A DNA stretch of 64,000 nt, taken from contig NZ_WPIN01000006.1 of the NCBI RefSeq assembly GCF_009754945.1, positions 372,001 to 436,000 on the forward strand, read 5' to 3'. Of this stretch, positions 26,726 through 33,893 are shown piece after piece; position 1 is the stretch's first letter, and every line of letters begins with the position of its first letter. The notes below the pieces were generated by a model. That model was not told where the DNA came from. It did no database searches and worked only from the letters and a program-made list of their open reading frames with translations. Origin of the DNA: Spirosoma arboris (GTDB lineage Bacteria > Bacteroidota > Bacteroidia > Cytophagales > Spirosomataceae). The position numbers and the translations under genes were made by a program.

Positions 26726-26794
26726 TTGTACCCATGGGCTTTAGCCCGTGTATTAATTAGAGAATGAAACACGGGCTGAAGCCCATGGGTACAA
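26726..26794. repeat. 26-bp inverted repeat, gtacccatgggctttagcccgtg family
   Basis: Arms 26726-26751 and 26769-26794 match at 25 of 26 positions. It lies between divergent genes, ending 31 nt before the amidohydrolase start. The same arm recurs at 30655-30721, and shorter relatives lie at 28261-28292 and 60791-60820. Confidence 0.92.
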
Positions 26795-26825
26795 GGACCT
26801 CCTAACCAAAAGCTTTAGTATAACT

Positions 26826-28199
26826 ATGAAACTCCTCCTCTCCCTTCTACTCATAACCCTGCTCCTGGCTCCGTGCTCTCTGCTTCTCGCTCAGGAGCTC
26901 ACCAGCAACGGCCAGCGCGACATTGTATTCAAGTCCGTGAATGTCATTCCTATGGATCGGGAGCGCGTGATTGACAACCAGACTGTCGTCGTGCGCAATG
27001 GTCGGATAACAGCAATGGGCAATGAGGGAAGCGTGAAATTCGGTAAAGAGGCATTGGTCATTGATGCGAAAGGCAAATACCTGACGCCCGGTTGGGCCGA
27101 AATCCACGCCCACGTTCCGCCTATTGATGACATTGAACCGATGAAAGAAGTGCTGATTCTCTATCTGGCAAACGGCATCACAACCATTCGGGGAATGCTG
27201 GGACACCCTAAACATCTGGAGCTACGCAGCAAAATCAATAATGGTGAAATTCTTGGTCCGCACTTTTATGCAACTGGCCCGTCATTCAATGGTCAAACGG
27301 TAAAAACTGCCGAGCGAGGTGCCGAAATGGTGAGGGAGCAGAAAGCGGCTGGCTATGATTTTCTGAAACTACATCCGGGGCTTACCAAAGAGACGTTTCC
27401 AGCGATTGCCAAAACGGCCCACGAAGTCGGTATTCCATTTGCAGGTCACGTATCCTTTAATGTAGGTGTTTGGCGAGCTATCGATGCAGGTTATTCGTCG
27501 ATTGACCATATGGATGGATTTGTCGAGGCCATCGTCCCACGATCCGATACGTTAGCTGAACCAGAAACGGGTTTGTTTGCGTCCTGGATTGCCTATCGGG
27601 CCGATGCTTCGCAAATTCCGAAACTCGTGAAAGGATTGCGGGAAAAACATATTCGAGTGGTGCCCACGCAAGCACTGGCTGAACGCTGGCTTTCTCCACT
27701 TCCGGCAGATGCGTTTTCCAATGATCCAGAAATGAAATATATGAAACCAGAACAGCTAAAAGGTTGGGTGAACACAAAAGTTGGCTACCTCGCTAATCCC
27801 AACTTTTCAAAAGAACACGCCGAAAAGCTGATTCAGATTCGCCGGAAGTTGATTTATGAATGCCAGAAAAACGGCGTTGAGCTGTTGCTTGGCTCCGATG
27901 CTCCCCAAATTTTCAACGTGCCTGGCTTCTCGATTCACCACGAAATGAAGTACATGGTCGATGCTGGATTAACGCCCTATGAAGTCCTGCGCACCGGAAC
28001 CGTCAACGTCGCATCTTATTTCAACAAGCCAGATTGGGGAACCGTTAAAACTGGTAACGTATCAGATCTAGTGCTGCTTAGCGGCAACCCATTGAAAGAT
28101 ATCAATCAGACCAAAAACATCGAAGGCGTTATGATTGGTACGAATTGGTTATCGAAAGAGTATATTCAGAAGGAGTTGAAGAAACTGGAGAAGCAGTAG
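26826..28199 (+). CDS. Exported amidohydrolase family protein
   Basis: 457 residues with a Sec signal (about 1-22, ending LLLAQ). Metal-dependent amidohydrolase: a small beta-sandwich at the start (VIDNQTVVVRNGRITAMG), then the barrel with H94-x-H96 (EIHAHV), a probable carboxylated-Lys strand DFLKLHPG, later His residues in FAGHVSFN and SSIDHMDG, and the final metal Asp in LLGSDAPQ. The C-terminus returns to the sandwich (GNVSDLVLLSGNPL). It probably hydrolyses a cyclic amide or dipeptide in the periplasm, as imidazolonepropionase-like and prolidase-like members do. Substrate unknown. Confidence 0.87.
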   Translation: MKLLLSLLLITLLLAPCSLLLAQELTSNGQRDIVFKSVNVIPMDRERVIDNQTVVVRNGRITAMGNEGSVKFGKEALVIDAKGKYLTPGWAEIHAHVPPIDDIEPMKEVLILYLANGITTIRGMLGHPKHLELRSKINNGEILGPHFYATGPSFNGQTVKTAERGAEMVREQKAAGYDFLKLHPGLTKETFPAIAKTAHEVGIPFAGHVSFNVGVWRAIDAGYSSIDHMDGFVEAIVPRSDTLAEPETGLFASWIAYRADASQIPKLVKGLREKHIRVVPTQALAERWLSPLPADAFSNDPEMKYMKPEQLKGWVNTKVGYLANPNFSKEHAEKLIQIRRKLIYECQKNGVELLLGSDAPQIFNVPGFSIHHEMKYMVDAGLTPYEVLRTGTVNVASYFNKPDWGTVKTGNVSDLVLLSGNPLKDINQTKNIEGVMIGTNWLSKEYIQKELKKLEKQ

Positions 28200-28260
28200 A
28201 AGGGGTTGAATTAGTCCGAATAAATTAATTTGAGTTAAACAATCGCCGGAAACAGACCTG

Positions 28261-28292
28261 TATTAGCCCACAGCTAAAGCCGTGGGCTAATA
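28261..28292. repeat. 11-bp hairpin, ttagcccac-agct family
   Basis: Perfect stem 28261-28271 with 28282-28292 and a 10-nt loop, between convergent genes. Related to 60791-60820 in both arms and loop. Confidence 0.75.
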
Positions 28293-28320
28293 GTACCTCG
28301 ATATACCTGCGCCAGTCTGT

Positions 28321-29094
28321 CTACTCTTCCAACGGATGCTGATGGAAAATTTCTTCCAGTCTTGCGAAAAGCTCCGGGTGTTTTTCGTGCAGTAAATCAG
28401 GGCGTTTGAAGAAGTACTCAGATACGACGGCGAAGAACTCGGCTTCGTTAGTAATACCGTATGGGTTGATATCGGAATGATTGGCTTTGATATCGTGGAT
28501 ACTTTTATGGATCAATTGCAACCACGGTTTAATGTGGTCTTTCTCCAGGAGATATTCTGGCAAACCATCCGTAGAGCCATCGGCCTTGTCGAGGAGATGG
28601 ACAAATTCATGAATGCCCGTGTTGCCTTTACTAGTTTCATTGGCAAACCCCTCGTGCAGAGCCGGCTTCGACAATACCATCGTGCTCTGCAAGGCACCGC
28701 CTTCACCGACCATACCCAGAATATTTCTCCCTTCGCCCGTCGTCTGAAAATCGGCGTTGAAGCTGCCTTCGTAGAGTAGTACGTTGGTCAGCGGATAATA
28801 CCAATCGGTGAAACCGAAAATAGGAATAATAGCGCTACTGGCTACTAAAACTTTGTCAACATCGTCGACAGTCGTAGCTACGCCTTCGATCTTGACATGA
28901 TGCAGAAAATGATTGACCCGATCTTCGAATAGCTTCTTTTTGTCTGGACTTAGTTCTTGATAATAAGGGATATAGGCTTGTAATAATTGCGGATAGTTGC
29001 TGGGCAGGGGTTGCGCGTCCTGTTGCTTCTGGCTCAGGTATCGCCAAACGAGCCAACCAATTATTAATACAACTAGGCTGATAAAAAGAACCAT
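28321..29094 (-). CDS. MtfA-like zinc peptidase (M90 family)
   Basis: 257 residues with one N-terminal membrane anchor (about 2-20). The zincin motif is H162-E163-F-V-H166 in GIHEFVHLLDKADGSTDGLP, the M90/MtfA signature, with a later Glu-rich helix AEFFAVVSEYFFKRPDLL that supplies the third ligand. E. coli MtfA modulates glucose uptake by binding the regulator Mlc, but this paralogue type is widespread, so only the peptidase assignment is claimed. Convergent with the amidohydrolase gene across the small hairpin. Confidence 0.85.
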   Translation of the reverse strand: MVLFISLVVLIIGWLVWRYLSQKQQDAQPLPSNYPQLLQAYIPYYQELSPDKKKLFEDRVNHFLHHVKIEGVATTVDDVDKVLVASSAIIPIFGFTDWYYPLTNVLLYEGSFNADFQTTGEGRNILGMVGEGGALQSTMVLSKPALHEGFANETSKGNTGIHEFVHLLDKADGSTDGLPEYLLEKDHIKPWLQLIHKSIHDIKANHSDINPYGITNEAEFFAVVSEYFFKRPDLLHEKHPELFARLEEIFHQHPLEE

Positions 29095-29120
29095 AAAATG
29101 AATTGTTTTCGACAGGATTA

Positions 29121-29178
29121 ACAGGATTTACAAGATTAGTAGATAGAATAAAAATCCTGAAAATCTTGTAAATCCTGT
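29121..29178. repeat. 17-bp inverted repeat, gacaggatt/aacaggat family
   Basis: Arms 29121-29137 and 29162-29178 are exact complements. Upstream of the left arm is the further repeat unit gacaggatta. Related to the longer copies at 38563-38639 and 42296-42376. Confidence 0.85.
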
Positions 29179-29191
29179 CAAAAAATAAAGA

Positions 29192-30559
29192 TTATAACTT
29201 GTTTACTTTCAACACTATTTTCGACTCAACATTAATCAGAGTCTGGATGCCGTCGGGTCGAATGGCTATTTTCTGGGGTGTAAATCGAAAGGCGTTTATC
29301 CCCAGATCCGTTTTCTTCCCGGCTCCTCCTTTCTCAAACGCCTTATCGATTTCCTGAGGTATCTTAGCAATATCATCGGCTAATCGAATCGTCAGTAACC
29401 CTTGCAATAAGGTACGCAAACCGTCGTGCCAAACAGCTCCTGTGTTTTTCGACAATACACTGCCCGATTCTGCATCGAAATCTAGATCTTTGATTTTCAG
29501 TGTGTTGGTTAACGTATCGAACGTTGGTTTGCCTCGTAAGTAAACGATGCCATCCAGAAGTCCAGCCAGATCGGCTTTTACAATCAGCGAATGCTGGCCT
29601 CCATAAACCGAAATACTTTTGATTGTCAGGCTGCCCAGTGCCAGTTTTTTATTCTTTACTGTAAGCGCCAGCATTCGATTAATATCGGAGTAGGGAACAA
29701 AACTCATCAGATGCAAATCCGAGATTTGCGAAACCTGCTCCCGTTTCTGCAAAAGAGGCAATGGGGTGCGCGCATGTACTGGTTTTTCGGGCTTTACCTC
29801 TGTTTTCGTTTCCATGGCAATCCGCACATGGGTTGTTAACTGGGTCGAATCGCCTGTCACTAAGCCGGATGATACACTGACGGGTTTAGGAATTAACCAA
29901 AGACCATACTCCTTGTTAATCAGCAGCGGGTCTTGCATATCGTGCCAGATCGGTTTCACCATTTTATCGAGTCGGAGTTCTTTATGAACTGCCGAATCGA
30001 TGGCCATTTCAATCGCACTCTTGTGCTTTTCCAACAGGTTCTCAACCAGATTGGTTAGCGAAATGCCAACAATCTTGGGTTGAACGATCCAGGTATAATC
30101 CGTAAAGGTTGTATGGCTGGCTAGACGCCAGTCGGGTGTTACGCTGATTGGACTTTTGAAATGTACGTTTATCGCACAAAAAGGCTTTTCAGGGGGCGTC
30201 GTATCGCGGCTAAAGGGCCTTGTGAGCCACATTTGAAGTGGTGCCGACAGCTTTATCTGCTGATCGGCGTACTCAACATGAACCGAACCCAGGCGCTTGA
30301 CCCGAAGCGACATAATCCCTTTCGTTTTGCCGTCTTTGGTTTGTTTGCCGACCAAAACAGGGTTGAGCTCCTTATTGATTTTCTCTTGTAACTCGGTCAA
30401 TTGAAATGTAATGGGGCCAGCCACATACGACATCGTTTCAGGTATAGGCGGATCGAAACCTTCGGCTTTGGGGGCTTGAGGCTGTTTGTTCTGGCATTGT
30501 CCTAGAAGAACAATAAGTCCAAGAGCAATAAAATAATAACGTGATGGTGGTGTCCTCAT
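29192..30559 (-). CDS. DUF4403 family lipoprotein
   Basis: 455 residues from ATG 30559 (MRTPPSRYYFIALG), which gives a lipoprotein signal ending LLGQC; an upstream ATG at 30604 would add 15 residues before it. The remainder matches DUF4403: an opening SYVAGPITFQLTELQEKINKE, long alternating beta strands, and a repeated pattern of VKRLGSVHVEYADQQIKLSA and VKADLAGLLDGIVYLRGKP. These are predicted periplasmic or outer-membrane-attached beta-rich proteins, possibly with BPI/SMP-like tubular lipid-binding folds. No enzymatic motif. Confidence 0.75.
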   Translation of the reverse strand: MRTPPSRYYFIALGLIVLLGQCQNKQPQAPKAEGFDPPIPETMSYVAGPITFQLTELQEKINKELNPVLVGKQTKDGKTKGIMSLRVKRLGSVHVEYADQQIKLSAPLQMWLTRPFSRDTTPPEKPFCAINVHFKSPISVTPDWRLASHTTFTDYTWIVQPKIVGISLTNLVENLLEKHKSAIEMAIDSAVHKELRLDKMVKPIWHDMQDPLLINKEYGLWLIPKPVSVSSGLVTGDSTQLTTHVRIAMETKTEVKPEKPVHARTPLPLLQKREQVSQISDLHLMSFVPYSDINRMLALTVKNKKLALGSLTIKSISVYGGQHSLIVKADLAGLLDGIVYLRGKPTFDTLTNTLKIKDLDFDAESGSVLSKNTGAVWHDGLRTLLQGLLTIRLADDIAKIPQEIDKAFEKGGAGKKTDLGINAFRFTPQKIAIRPDGIQTLINVESKIVLKVNKL

Positions 30560-30654
30560 TAACAGAAAATACCCAATTGATTGCAAGTCAAAACGTTCTT
30601 GCAAACTGGCTATTCAATAACTGATGGGCCGGTGTGTATGTTTTCAGCGTCGTG

Positions 30655-30721
30655 TTGTACCCATGGGCTTTAGCCCGTGCATGCATCGAAATAAAACACA
30701 GGCTAAAGCCCGTGGGTAGAA
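30655..30721. repeat. 25-bp inverted repeat, gtacccatgggctttagcccgtg family
   Basis: Arms 30655-30679 and 30697-30721 match at 22 of 25 positions. Second copy of the 26726-26794 element. Confidence 0.88.
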
Positions 30722-30747
30722 TTGAATGACTTATAACGCTATACGTT

Positions 30748-30787
30748 AAACATGAAGAAGGCCCGCTTTGGGCGAGCCTTCATGTTT
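30748..30787 (-). terminator. Terminator hairpin after the DinB gene
   Basis: On the minus strand a long imperfect stem with an aaag loop (arms about 30771-30787 and 30748-30766, a 2-nt bulge) follows the DinB stop by 6 nt. The A/T-rich ends give a weak U tract. Confidence 0.6.
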
Positions 30788-30793
30788 TCAATA

Positions 30794-31342
30794 TTAAAAC
30801 AATTTCTCCTGCGGTGGCTTAACCCCTTTCATTCGAATATAGATCGTGCACTGACCCCGATGGTGGGTTTGGTGTTCAAACGCTTTTGACAAAACAACTT
30901 CTTTCGTCATTTCGCGTTGCCCCATTTTCACCGATTCACCCAATTGAGCATCGGTCATACCTTTCACGCCGTCAATCATGAAATCGTAGCTGTCCATGAC
31001 GGCTTTGGTCAGAGCCGCCTTGTTTTTAAGCTCGGCCATTTCTTCCAGTTTTTTGCCCTGCATTGGATTTGGTTTGCCACTGGCCAATGCGCCAAAGTTG
31101 TAGTTGGCGGCCGCTAAGTGTAACATCTGCTCGGCGAAACTGCGGATTTCGGGGGTTGGTTTGTAGTTTACTCCGTCTTCTGGCATTACATCCAAATACT
31201 CTTTGGTGTATTCTTTAGCCCGTTGCCAGTCGGCCGTCAGTTGCGAAATGGTTGTTAATGGCGCAGCGGCCTGGACTGTTGTAAACGCCCAAAACAGGCC
31301 CAATAAGACGCGAAGGAATCGTAAATGTGATTTGGTTAGCAT
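30794..31342 (-). CDS. Exported DinB-family protein
   Basis: 182 residues with a Sec signal (about 1-25). Four-helix DinB/YfiT-type bundle: LTADWQRAKEYTKEYLDVMP, then SFAEQMLHLAAANYNFGAL with one metal His, and the C-terminal EHQTHHRGQCTIYIRMKGV with the other two His ligands. Cytosolic relatives include metal-dependent thiol transferases, but the exported Bacteroidota group is uncharacterised. It stands alone between two hairpins. Confidence 0.8.
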   Translation of the reverse strand: MLTKSHLRFLRVLLGLFWAFTTVQAAAPLTTISQLTADWQRAKEYTKEYLDVMPEDGVNYKPTPEIRSFAEQMLHLAAANYNFGALASGKPNPMQGKKLEEMAELKNKAALTKAVMDSYDFMIDGVKGMTDAQLGESVKMGQREMTKEVVLSKAFEHQTHHRGQCTIYIRMKGVKPPQEKLF

Positions 31343-31423
31343 AGCTATGTTGGTTAATTCACATCAAAAGGTCTATAGAGTATAGAGCTACTGAGTGCGC
31401 TTGCCCAGTCGCCTGTTTTCGGT

Positions 31424-31431
31424 TATCTTTC
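31424..31431 (+). promoter_or_regulatory. Weak -7 box TATCTTTC with upstream TTG
   Basis: Seven of eight positions fit TAnnTTTG, and a TTG at 31401 is spaced 20 nt away, close to the usual -33 spacing. The S66 peptidase ATG is 24 nt downstream. Confidence 0.35.
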
Positions 31432-31455
31432 TGCACAGATAGATCTCCAATTTCG

Positions 31456-32484
31456 ATGCCTTCACGTCGTTCATTTCTACAGGCGACCAGCCTTGCACCC
31501 TTTCTTTCGCTGACGTCAAATCAGCCGCCAACTACAATTATAAAACCCAGCCGGTTAAAGCAGGGCGATGCAATTGGCCTGTTTTGTCCGGCGGCTCCAG
31601 CCTACAGTCAGGAAACGGTGAAGATTGCTCAGGAGTCATTGCTGGCGCTGGGATTTCAAACCAAACTCGGCCCACATATCTATGATCGCTACGGGTACCT
31701 CGCCGGACGTGATGCCGACCGAGTTTCTGATCTGCACGCGCTCTTCGATGACCGAAGCGTCAAGGCCGTCATGGCGATTCACGGCGGCTGGGGCTGCGCC
31801 CGTTTGCTGCCCTTACTCGACTATAACCTGATTCAGCGCAACCCGAAAATTCTGATCGGCTACAGCGATATTACGGCGTTGTTGCTGGCGATTTATGCCA
31901 AAACAGGTTTGGTAACAATGCATGGTCCCGTCGGATCCGCGACGTTCAATGCGTATACAGTCGATTGGTTAAAGCGGGTACTGATCGAAGGAGAAATGGT
32001 AACGATGCGAAACCCCACCGAAAAAGGAGATAACCTGACGCAGGTTCAGGATCGCATTACCACCATCCGTCCGGGTCTGGCTCGCGGGCGATTGGTGGGC
32101 GGGAACCTTACCGTACTGAGTCATTTAATCGGTTCGCCGTACCTCCCCGACTGGAAAAACACGATTTTGTTCGTAGAAGACACGCACGAGGATGTTTACC
32201 GTATGGATCGGATGTTAACGCATCTCAAACTGGCGGGCATTCTGGATCAGATTTCGGGCTTTGTTTTCGGGAAATGCAGTGAATGCGGTCCCGGAAGTGG
32301 CGGTTACGGTTCGCTAACGCTGGACGACGTACTGACTGAGCATATCATTCCCCTGAACAAACCGGCTTATTCAGGCGCCATGATTGGCCATATTCGTGAT
32401 AAATTTACCGTTCCAGTAGGCATCGATACCGAAATTGACGCTACAGCAGGAACCATAAGACTGCTTGAACCGGCGGTAAGTTAA
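31456..32484 (+). CDS. LD-carboxypeptidase (S66 family), exported
   Basis: 342 residues. The N-terminus PSRRSFLQATSLAPFLSL resembles a Tat leader (S-R-R-x-F-L). Mature S66 peptidase: GDAIGLFCPAAPA at the first strand, GGWGCARLLPLLDY, nucleophile S137 in IGYSDITALL, and the later Glu/His partners in TILFVEDTHEDVYRMDRM and GAMIGHIRDK. It removes the terminal D-Ala from murein tetrapeptides by cleaving the L,D bond, acting in the periplasm on recycling peptidoglycan. Family level is firm. Confidence 0.88.
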   Translation: MPSRRSFLQATSLAPFLSLTSNQPPTTIIKPSRLKQGDAIGLFCPAAPAYSQETVKIAQESLLALGFQTKLGPHIYDRYGYLAGRDADRVSDLHALFDDRSVKAVMAIHGGWGCARLLPLLDYNLIQRNPKILIGYSDITALLLAIYAKTGLVTMHGPVGSATFNAYTVDWLKRVLIEGEMVTMRNPTEKGDNLTQVQDRITTIRPGLARGRLVGGNLTVLSHLIGSPYLPDWKNTILFVEDTHEDVYRMDRMLTHLKLAGILDQISGFVFGKCSECGPGSGGYGSLTLDDVLTEHIIPLNKPAYSGAMIGHIRDKFTVPVGIDTEIDATAGTIRLLEPAVS

Positions 32485-32510
32485 GCTTGCCTGGACCAAG
32501 CTCTAGTTGC

Positions 32511-32644
32511 CGTTCTCGCTTGGCTTTGCCGAGTGAGGACTATTTATTCAAGGGCCTCTGGCCCATTTTGGACATTATATCGTATCACGCCGGCCAGAGG
32601 CCGTTAAAACAATATCCCTCACTCGGCAAAGCCAAGCGAGAACG
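32511..32644. repeat. RAYT-family repeat in inside-out arrangement
   Basis: Outer perfect 28-bp arms (32511-32538 and 32617-32644) carry gttctcgcttggctttgccg. Inner 11-bp arms (32553-32563 and 32592-32602) carry ggcctctggcc. These are the same two blocks as in the palindromes flanking the RAYT gene, but with the order of the arms reversed relative to the centre. It ends 8 nt before the DUF3820 start. Confidence 0.9.
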
Positions 32645-32652
32645 AAAAAAAT

Positions 32653-32889
32653 ATGGCAATAGAACCAGCCCACGGAAATTCCGAATTGTTAAAAGAATTA
32701 CTGCACTACCAAATGCCCTTCGGCAAATACAAAGGGCACCTGATCAAGTCATTACCTATGTCGTATTTGGAATGGTTCGTACAGAAAGGCTTCCCGGCTG
32801 GCAAGCTGGGTATGCTGCTGCAAACTATGTACGAAATCAAATTGAACGGCCTGGAGTATTTGCTCGACGGCGTTCGGCGTAGTTTGTGA
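32653..32889 (+). CDS. DUF3820 family protein
   Basis: 78 residues, no signal. Matches DUF3820: MPFGKYKGHLIKSLPMSYLE and WFVQKGFPAGKLGMLLQ. The GKYKG...LP..YL..W pattern resembles a small exonuclease-associated (PD-like or DnaQ-associated) domain, but the free-standing protein has no assigned activity. The start lies 8 nt after the palindrome, so nearly the whole leader would be hairpin. Confidence 0.8.
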   Translation: MAIEPAHGNSELLKELLHYQMPFGKYKGHLIKSLPMSYLEWFVQKGFPAGKLGMLLQTMYEIKLNGLEYLLDGVRRSL

Positions 32890-33088
32890 ATGCTGTACCA
32901 GATTGGACGTAGTATTCACGATATAGAAACGTTTCGACTAGTTTGCAATGAAACTCTTTAACGAAGAATTGTGTACATTTAAAATACAGGTAGTGTAAAC
33001 GCAGGTACACCACATACTTATTGAGGTTGATGCCAAAATTATACTTTACCTGTTTTCTCTTCTAATCATAACTCAAAGATGCTGAGTC

Positions 33089-33370
33089 ATGAGCAAACCA
33101 AAAATGAGTGTTGGCGAACGTAGCGTTCTAAGCACTAAACGATCATTTAGCTGTATATCTAAAGCCGAAAGTGTAGCTGTTGTCGCCGGTCAGGCTTCTG
33201 GCTCTGCACCTACATCTTTGCTTTCTGGTACTATAAACGTTCGTCAAATGGCCGAGGATGCGGCAAAAATGCAAGAGTATATAGCTAACGGCGGCAAAAA
33301 AAGCGAGTTAAGTGGAGTCAAATTCATCAAACAATCAGGACTATTTGATAGCAGAGGAGTCGGAAGATGA
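33089..33370 (+). CDS. Small protein of unknown function, upstream partner of DUF6169-like gene
   Basis: 93 residues, no signal, not recognised. It is basic and Ser-rich at the start (KPKMSVGERSVLSTKRSFSC), then has an Ala/Gly stretch and a helix TINVRQMAEDAAKMQEYI. The 3' end overlaps the next gene by 59 nt in a different frame. The long overlap and AT-rich surroundings resemble two-gene toxin-antitoxin or immunity pairs, but nothing in the sequence proves it. Could be a chance ORF, yet codon use and position between genes favour a real gene. Confidence 0.5.
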   Translation: MSKPKMSVGERSVLSTKRSFSCISKAESVAVVAGQASGSAPTSLLSGTINVRQMAEDAAKMQEYIANGGKKSELSGVKFIKQSGLFDSRGVGR

Positions 33371-33854
33371 TAGTGAATTCTCGTTTGTTACGGCTCGAGG
33401 AATAAAATATTTAGTTTACTTTAAAGAAGCGGATGGTTATGTGCCATTCGCTTCTTTTGCTCAAGACACTAAGATGTTCGGTTTCGGCCCAACAAAAGAA
33501 ACAAGGCCAGGTGGTAAACTACTTAAAGACATGCAAGTCGTAATTGCCATATTTGAGGTTCTGTACTACTATATCTCTAAATACCCCAATAGGATTTTGT
33601 TGTTTGTTTGCAGCGATGAAAGTATTTGGTATCCCGGTCCCGAAAATAAACACCCTCGATATGCCAAATGGCGGAGCAATAAATTCTCTGAATGGTTTGA
33701 GGATTGGCAACGGACAGGTGTTATGCAGGCCGAGAAAATAGACTATAATTTATACGGCGAACTTCACTGTTCATGTCTATTCAGATCAGGTAATCCATAC
33801 GAAGTGGAAGTTAGACAAGTTATAGATCAAACGATTCTGTCAAAGCAACCGTAA
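33312..33854 (+). CDS. DUF6169-like protein
   Basis: 180 residues from GTG 33312; no nearer ATG exists before the conserved part, and the next Met lies about 50 residues in. Soluble, acidic at the N-terminus (EESEDDSEF), then FSFVTARGIKYLVYFKEADG, KLLKDMQVVIAIFEVLYYYI, LLFVCSDESIWY and AKWRSNKFSEWFEDW. It resembles the Bacteroidota family DUF6169, of unknown role. The gene overlaps its upstream neighbour by 59 nt, which suggests coupled translation. AT-rich by eye relative to flanking peptidase genes, hinting at accessory origin. Confidence 0.65.
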   Translation: MESNSSNNQDYLIAEESEDDSEFSFVTARGIKYLVYFKEADGYVPFASFAQDTKMFGFGPTKETRPGGKLLKDMQVVIAIFEVLYYYISKYPNRILLFVCSDESIWYPGPENKHPRYAKWRSNKFSEWFEDWQRTGVMQAEKIDYNLYGELHCSCLFRSGNPYEVEVRQVIDQTILSKQP

Positions 33855-33859
33855 TTCTG

Positions 33860-33867
33860 TATCTTTC
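33860..33867 (+). promoter_or_regulatory. Weak -7 box TATCTTTC
   Basis: Seven of eight positions of TAnnTTTG, 26 nt before the DUF885 ATG. No -33 element seen. Confidence 0.3.
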
Positions 33868-33893
33868 GATTTACTATCCCCTTACCAATATTC

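Noticed and set aside
32487..32882. 131-codon plus-strand ORF through the palindrome at 32511-32644
   Set aside because: It is open because it runs through an inverted repeat and then overlaps the DUF3820 gene in another frame; no signal or family resemblance.
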